Shown here: positions 56,566-64,000 of the stretch, in pieces | How positions within the stretch are numbered: position 1 is the stretch's first letter | Layout: every line of letters starts with the position of its first letter | Source of the DNA: Trochalopteron elliotii | Lineage: Eukaryota; Chordata; Aves; Passeriformes; Leiothrichidae | Direction: 5' to 3' | Assembly: GCA_024734555.1 (NCBI GenBank) | Contig: JANPWX010000098.1 | Span: forward strand, 1,051,668 to 1,115,667 | Length of the DNA stretch: 64,000 nucleotides | Notes under the pieces: generated by a model | What the model was told of the DNA's origin: nothing | Seen by the model: the letters and a program-made list of their open reading frames with translations, nothing else | The model's database searches: none | Position numbers and translations under genes: made by a program

Positions 56566-58378
56566 CAGTGAGAAGGACCCTAGGAAAAAAAACTGGGAGA
56601 GCCCTTGGAAGACCAGCAGGGAGAATGTTGTTCAAAGCCAGACTCTGAACTGGTGGGTTGAAGGAGGCTTTCCCAGGAGGATAGACAGAACTGTGTAACT
56701 TCAGTCCAGGAAGTCTTACTGAGATTAAGACTGAAAATAATACATCCTGAAAATCACAAGTAGATTTTTGGTTTGAATTTTAACTTTTACTTGCCGCATC
56801 AGGTTTAAATCTTCTGCTCTATTTCATTCGTTCAGGTGAGGCTGAGTTTAGACTTTAGGGGGGACCTTTGATGTCTTGGTTGTGCTCAACTCAGAGATCT
56901 TTGGTATGGTGCTGCTGTGTCAGGTCTGGCAAAGTCAATCTTTCTTCATTGCATTTTAAGAATTAGAATATTTTGGCCAAATTGGCAGTAAGAGTAACAG
57001 TTTCTCAAGTAATACATATCATTTACCCAAAAATTAAGAATTTTCTTTGGTTAAACCACTGTTTTACGAAAGCCTTTGGACAGAAAATACTTTGCCTCCA
57101 GTCATAGTTCAACCTGATATCTGAAGTTGTCTTTTAGGCTTTCTTTTTTGATTTCACATTTCTATCTCTCTTAATAAAAGACAAGAAGGTGTCTTGGTAT
57201 TGAGAAATCAAAGGAGAAAAATCTTGATGGAAAATACATATTGCCCAGATGTGTAAGAATGTGCATCATGATGGTTTTCAAAACCTCAGCCTAGATCAAG
57301 AGATCTGTAGGTGACAAAAATCCGAAAACTGCCTATTGCCACTGAAATATAAATAATTGTATCAAGAAAGATCTTCCTCTTTAGGTAATGTTGAAATATT
57401 TTCTGCTGGTCAAGTTGAGGAGCAGGCTAAAAATTTAATGGTGAGAGAAACTTTCTGTAATTGTTCATTGGCAGCAAAATCAAGGGACAGATACGGTGCG
57501 ACTTTTTCAAAGACTTATGCCACCTTGGTGAACTATTGGTGACTATTGGAGGTTTCTGCCGCATGAAACATACTTTATTTACAATAATTATTTATAAAAT
57601 GTACAACTTTATTCCCTTTTCTTTTTTAGTTTAATCATCTTATCAATCCCTGGTTGGTTTGGGTTTTTCTAGAATATTTTGTATCCCAGTTTCCATATGG
57701 ACTGCTAATAGAGGCTGTTCCTTATTTAGTCTCTGCAAATATGTCTTACTCCTTTGCAATAATTTAACCAAAGGATTTTCATAGATGGTATTTCCAAAGG
57801 TGGTACTATATTTTGTTACTGAAACATTAAGAGTGTACATTCTAAAGAAAGCAGTCGGACAGTTCTTATTTTAAATACTTTTCACTTGGCATTTCAATTT
57901 GCATATTGGTTTGCCAGGCATTTATATGCAAAAGATAAACATTGAAGTGTCAGTTTGTATTTCCTTATGAGAAGATGAGAAAAGAAAAATGGTACCAAGT
58001 TAAAAACAATTAATTTTTCTGCAGTATTCTACTGCTTTCACTCTTCTCTCACTTGAAGTAAAGCAGAACTGGAAAATACCATCTGAAGGGACAATTATGC
58101 ATGATAAAATTTAAATACAGTAGAAATAAAAACAAAAAGGCACCTGAAAATTACAGTAAAAGCACAGGTCTGCCAAGAGGCCTTCTGAGCAGTACTATTT
58201 TTTGTGGTCACACTACAGTTAAGGCTAACTAGATCATTCCGTTAGAAATTGATATTTGGTTGTTTATAAAGTTTTTGATGACATTCTGTGAAGGTTGATA
58301 TCTCTGATATATCTATCCTAATATATATCCTTTTAAGTGAAAATTTTCAAATACTACTTCTTTCTGATAAGCAACTTT

Positions 58379-58445
58379 AAAAACATCCAAAACAAACAAG
58401 AAGCCTGGGAAAAGAAAAAAAAAAACAAGAAAAAAAAGGAAAACT
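58379..58445. repeat. A-rich low-complexity sequence
   Basis: Runs of A broken by single C or G bases; no attached element body is recognised. Confidence 0.65.
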
Positions 58446-60940
58446 AGAATCAAGTTTAATGGTGCATGTTTTGAGTTTTTGCAGTTGTTGTGCTGTTGTC
58501 ATTGTCCTTTAAATATATTTATAATGTGTCAGTCATGGTCTGTGATTTTTATTCAGACTTTGCAAACTCTTGAAAAGTTTACTGTCAGTATAGCCTGTAT
58601 TTTGTGCTTAATCAGCAGGAAAGACTAGAAGAGCTGAATAATTTTCCCTAGTATTTTTTGATGTGGTTTAAAAAGAGAGAGTATGATTTTGAACTTCGCA
58701 AGCTTCCCATTCAGCATCCTATACATGAATTCGAAGTGTTGCATACCCACAAATGCACATTGCTCTCTGAATATCAGATAATGCACAGCTGCATTATCTG
58801 CAAGGTTCTGTGAAAGTGCCCCTTGTTAGGAAAACTCTTAGGTAGTCAGACCACCAATCTACAAATGCCTGGCTTTCCCTCCTGTTTTGAAAAAGTGTCT
58901 TTTACAAGCTGACCTATAAACATATTAACCCTTTTCTCATTAATCTCCTCCTTTCGCTTCTAAAAACATTTCTTTATGTTTCTGAGTTAGATGTAGTCAA
59001 TCTTAAGTGCACTGTTCCCATCTAGCACTTCTGTGAGAGCAAGTATTTTTGTTTTTCTTAACATCCAGCAGAGGATGTTGCAGAATTGTTGCCCAGACCC
59101 CACCATTTTCCTACCAACACAGAAAAGATATGCTGTCCTAAGAATGAAAGATAAAAAGAGCTCATGAAGCAAAATCCCAACAGGGAAGTCTTGAAATGTT
59201 CTAAAAATTAAAAAGCTAAGCAACTGCTGGTCATGGAAATAAAATATAAAAAACAGTTATTTATCAGAAAATCCCATATTGCTATAGACAACAGTGATTC
59301 ATCTTTAGGGTTACATCTTTTCTTTATGGCCATGAAATACACCCTGGCTCATTACAGCAGCAAAAAGCAGTCAGTCCTTTAGGAGATTTTATGTTTTAAA
59401 GTTCCATTGCTGTAAAATGTTAGTATCAGTATCATCAGGTCATAGATACCATCTCAGACCTTACTAGAAGCAGATCAATGACATGGCAGAAACTCGTCTG
59501 CGGGGCCGCAGTTCCACCTTCCCTTTCTCTGGGTGCAACTGAGGTGCTTACACTTGTTAGTCCTCTCCAGCTCTGGATGTGTTTCCCTCTCTTCAGACTG
59601 TTTGCTGTTCTAGAGAGCCTGTGCAACTTGGCCAAGGTTTACCTTGTATTAGTTATATTTCTAGATGGGAGAGCTGGAGGAGGAAAGAGCAAAGGGCAGA
59701 TATAGGTGCCTTGTAAATGTGAGTATAAGGTATACAGAGGCCCTTGTCTTTACTAAGAGTCATGTTGCTGAACAGAGGCTGTGTCAGGGATGCCAGCAGA
59801 GGAGAGTTCATAAGCAGGATCAACACGATGGTAAAATTCTGTAAGTCCCTGATATCTTGCATCACACTAAGCTTGAGAATTTCTTTTGGCCGACTTTATG
59901 CAACCCTTTAACTCCCACGATAAATCTTTTACACATTAAAAATAATCTATAAACTCAGAAAAATGCGCTTGTCTCTCAAATGCAGAAGTTGCCCGTTCCC
60001 GTAAGAATAGCAGTTAAGCTGGCACCTGGTGTGTCACACTGTGTATATCTAGATGAAAGGGAGATTCCTGGCCAGCATGTCTCCACAGCTCATTGATCTC
60101 CCTCTGCAGAAAGACTGGTATGTCTCCCTACAGACTCCTCGGCAGGATGATTTAAAACTTGCTGTTGAGCAATTTAAAGTCTGGCATGGGATATCTGTAA
60201 GTTGCACAGTGAGGAGCATATTGGTAAGCTGCCACTTCTGCTTGGAGAGGAGGGCATTAAATCCCATAGCACGAGCAATGTCCTCTCAGAGTAATTTAAG
60301 GGATATTTTTTAACGCTTATAATATGAACCAGTGAGTCAGACTTGAGAGTGAGAAATCAAGGGACATGGGAATAGGTACTTGCAAAGAAATGCAGAGATG
60401 GAAGAAAAGAGAAGAAAAATGTATATGGAGTTGCAACATGAGAGGGAAATGATGAACATGTGGTGTATGTTTAGTGAGGTTGCATTTTGCTTGGCATGCT
60501 CCTGTAATGCCAACTAAAAGCTCCAAGTGTTATGTTAGTGAGTAGTCATGGGCAGATACATTTGCTGACGTCTCTTGGAAGCTTTAAATCTCAATGTGTT
60601 TGTTTCAATCTAACCAACTGAGCTGATAGGCATGGGTTTACAACTCAGTTATAATGACATTTCAAAACAGAAGACAATTTTACATGACATTGAATTGAAT
60701 AATTACATGGATCCTCAGGTTTTGAGAATATTTCAAAATTGTTAACCATAATAGCTTTCTGATCAGAATATACTGTTATGGGCCCTGGAAAATCTACTTT
60801 AAAAAGCCTAAACACACCAAAGATTCAGCAGCTAACCGTGAGGCAGTACCTCACAAAGACACTGTTTGCTGTCAAGATAAAAGAGGTTGCTCAACATGTA
60901 TGGTTTGTTTTCTTCTTCCTTGTGCATTTTTTGGCAATTA

Positions 60941-60969
60941 GTTGGTTTTTTTTGGGGTTTTTTTTATTT
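60941..60969 (+). repeat. G/T-rich tract
   Basis: T runs separated by GG and GGGG, of the same style as the tracts near 20560, 38777 and 62211. Confidence 0.6.
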
Positions 60970-63900
60970 CAATTAATACATCATTGTATTTTGGTTAGGG
61001 GGACGTGAACAGAACTTTCATTTCTTAGCATTGCTTTTGAGGGAAAAGTTTGTGGAAAGAAAAGCATTTGGAGATATGTTTTTCAAGCTGGATCTTTGGT
61101 GGAAAATCCTTTTGAATACCTCAGTCTAATATTATTAAGCAATCCTGTGTTTTATAAGACAGGAAAAATATTTCCATTTGCAGCTGTGAGCCAACTGGTG
61201 CTTACAAATATTAAACTTAAACAAAGTGAAAGATCTAGTAAAAAATTAATTCCAAATGTATAATATTTACTAATTTTTGTGACTTGTGTGAGTTTGGATT
61301 CCAGAATGGCCCCCACGTAAACAGCAAAGGGGTTCTGCAGTAGTATCTGTCTGGTGATAGTGCTGTATCATGCTGGCACATTATGTTGCATCCTAGTATG
61401 TGTGTTTTGCATGAAAAGAAGGTAGCTAGCAATCATAATTTCATAGTGAAGTTTACAGACTCTTTTAATGGCTGACTTCTAATGTCAAACTGGGTGTGAT
61501 AGTCAAATCTGTAGTGATAGGATAGGATACCATTATTCCTACCCACGTGGTGATCTTTCCAATCCTTTTTTAACCTTTTCCTGTTCCCCACCTCTTGAAT
61601 AAAGAATGACATTTTTCTGTGATAAAAACAAGGGCTACATATTCAATAGATACTTGCATATTGGTGGAAATAATTATATAATTTAAAAAAATAAGCAGAA
61701 CTTTTTTAGGCACTACACTTTTTATACTTGTTAGTGTTTTTGTTCCCAGGCAAAATGATCACTTTGCATTTGAGGTGCAATAAAGCATTGTAATGTTTTA
61801 CAAATGAGCAGCATTTATCATTAAATATTAGTCCCCAAATGTTTGAAATGCTCAGAAAGCCTTAAAACCTACTGTAACCCAGACTGATCCTGAGCTACTG
61901 AAGATGTGAACTTCCTTGCTCTCCACCAGTTTGCTAAACCAATGGATGGAATTGGCACAATGGCAACATCCATTAAGTGTAAATGTGTGACTCTGGGCAT
62001 GTTTTATGCTATCAGCATAGGGAATAGTCTAACATCAGGGGTTTTCTTACATATGTGAGAAGAACCTTTCTGTGTCTGCAGTCATTTTTGGGTTGCTACA
62101 AAATGATGGATGGGCTCTTTTTACCTCATGCAGCAAAGTTCAAGGCCTCTTACTTTCCCATCTTCTGCCCTGGAGATCTCTTAGTGTTGTGGCCCTTCAG
62201 CTGACTTCAGGTTTTTTGGGTTTTTTTGTTTTCTCTTCACTGATCCCTTCTATTCACTCAATTCTCATATTTGCTTGTACTACCAATAGTAGTAGCTATC
62301 AATAATCCAATGTAGTAGCCCCAACATAACCAGTGAAGCAACTCTTCTGTCCAGGGTATGTTTCCATATTCTCTTTAAGAATCACCTTCTCCATGTGGTC
62401 TGTTTACTGAGATTTTTCTTATCTTTTTCTACATGTTGGGTTTTTTGCCTTCTTTTACCCTATCTGCTGCTTAAAAATGTTTTACAGCTAACAGTGAGTT
62501 TCACACTTCTGTTCGCTCATGAGTTCCCTTTGCTTGCTGATTATGTTACCAGTTTTACCTCACTTCTAGTCTTCTTCCCTTTCCTTATCATTTCCTGTTG
62601 AATTTCCTAACAAAATAGCTCAAATGCTGCCAGCTTCTTTGAGAGCTTCTTTTGAACTGGCTTCAGTTCCAAGAAAAACAGTGGAAGGTGATGACTATCT
62701 TTTCCTAGATTAATTTCAGTCTTGATATGTAAAGTCTGTAGAAAAGTGATTTCCATCTTGCCTGAAGGTAGCCAGGTACAGCCTGAAATACTGGCCCCTC
62801 TAACAATTTAATGACAAAGGTCGTGAAAAATACTAAAGCAGGCATATGTGTGTTTGCATTTTATTAGAAACATAGCCATTCTTTAAGAGTTCAATTTTTT
62901 TATTTCATTATATTTTCAATGTGAAATTCTCTTTAATGTTAAAAATTATAATCTTTAAATCATGTTTTGCTCAGTATTCTCTTTATTTTATTTACTCACA
63001 TCTGTGTATCTCTTCACCAATCAAAGCAGAATCCCTAGATCACCAAGAGTATGATTGCCAGAGAGAACCAAGTGAAACTAAATACTTCTGAATTGAAATA
63101 CTTTCAGAATATTTTTAAGCGTTTGGTGAAGAACAGTCAGATTCTGTAAATGGGAAACTCTAATTTTCATTTCAGTTGGCCTCAAAGCATTTTTTTAGAC
63201 CCATTTGACATGATGCACAGTAAAAAAAAAGTGAAATGTATTCTCCAACATCTACGCTGTTGACAGAGGAGGTATCTTATTCAGGGTCCTGCTACAGGTT
63301 ATTTTCTATGTTGAGTGGCCAGATTAAAACATTTTAATCTGTCTGTGGTCCTCGGAGTGAAATTATGGTTAATCACTGTGTCTTTCTAACAGCCATTGTC
63401 TGCTTCATGATTCTTGAATTAACCATGCAAGGAGCTGGCAGGGATGTCAGGGTAGTCTCATACATTACGTCTCTGTTGGTAGGTCAAGGTTAGGTTTCAT
63501 CAGTTTGTTTGACAGGACCAGGTACATTACAGTGTACTACTTATCTATATAAAGTCTTTGCAGTCAGTTACTGAATCATATCTGTGTCATCACTTCAATC
63601 CTATTGGCATGAAAGTAAAAGCTCTGCATTTTTTTAATTCGACTTTTATGTTGGGAATTCTAATTTTCCATTCTGGGTTTTGTTTTGGTTTCTCGCTTAG
63701 CAAAAAAAGAAAATAAAAATCAATATTTTAGTCAACAAATAAAATACAGGAACATTGCCCTGGAAGAGTTTAAGGAGAGAGTTTTAAAGTTTTCTGCCCT
63801 TGAAATCTGAAAGACGTTTGGCTTTTGATAATTTAGTGGAGGATTTTTAATTTGTTTTTATGTGTAAAGGTACTATTATTATTATAAACAAGTTTAACTC

Positions 63901-64000
63901 AATCTTCAACCCAGACAAAGCTACATAAAATATTTTGGCAACACTCCTTTTATTTAACTGATAATAAGTACTTAGAAGTATAAAGTGTATTGGCCTCAAC

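Noticed and set aside
57373..57452. Exon-like segment after cctctttag with a gtgaga donor, considered as the missing FMN2 C-terminal exon
   Set aside because: In the required phase 2 it reads directly into a stop codon, and its other frame does not resemble the expected basic FMN2 tail.
59498..59511. GC-rich palindrome ctgcggggccgcag as a possible regulatory or CpG-island site
   Set aside because: Only 14 bases in an AT-rich region with no surrounding CpG density; no evidence of a promoter.

Overview
The window is vertebrate nuclear DNA, almost certainly from a bird and probably a passerine. It is AT-rich and intron-dominated. All recognisable interspersed repeats are CR1 LINE fragments, apart from one short element joining a tRNA-Ile-like head to a CR1 3' tail. 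That arrangement matches the passerine SINE family known as TguSINE1, as I recall it. No bacterial-type genes, operons, CRISPR arrays or intact stand-alone genes were found.

One gene explains the coding content: formin-2 (FMN2) on the + strand. Nine consecutive internal exons (3241-3302, 10773-10864, 11006-11135, 12063-12209, 14006-14065, 14243-14363, 23119-23211, 38934-38985, 54752-54901) splice with canonical GT-AG sites and fully compatible phases. They give an open fragment of 302 residues plus two trailing bases, covering the middle and C-terminal part of the FH2 actin-nucleation domain. The first exon is entered by a phase-1 intron, so the N-terminus, FH1 region and start of FH2 lie upstream of the window. 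The last exon ends in phase 2, so the short Spire-binding tail and stop codon lie beyond 64000 or were not recognised.

Layout: 1-3240 upstream intron; 3303-10772 a 7.5-kb intron with a 16-bp minisatellite and a CR1 remnant; 10865-14242 a compact cluster of exons; 14364-23118, 23212-38933 and 38986-54751 three large introns; 54902-64000 intron sequence after the last visible exon. The intron 23212-38933 holds an opposed pair of small CR1 pieces and a 1.6-kb antisense CR1 with reverse-transcriptase remains. The intron 38986-54751 holds the SINE. The final stretch holds a G-quadruplex-type G-run.

No clear new biological system was seen. The most useful points are the SINE, the CR1 copy in which about 60 bp were replaced by (CT)n plus a 43-base T run, two inverted repeats able to form hairpins, the inverted CR1 pair, the G-run and the strongly uneven intron sizes.
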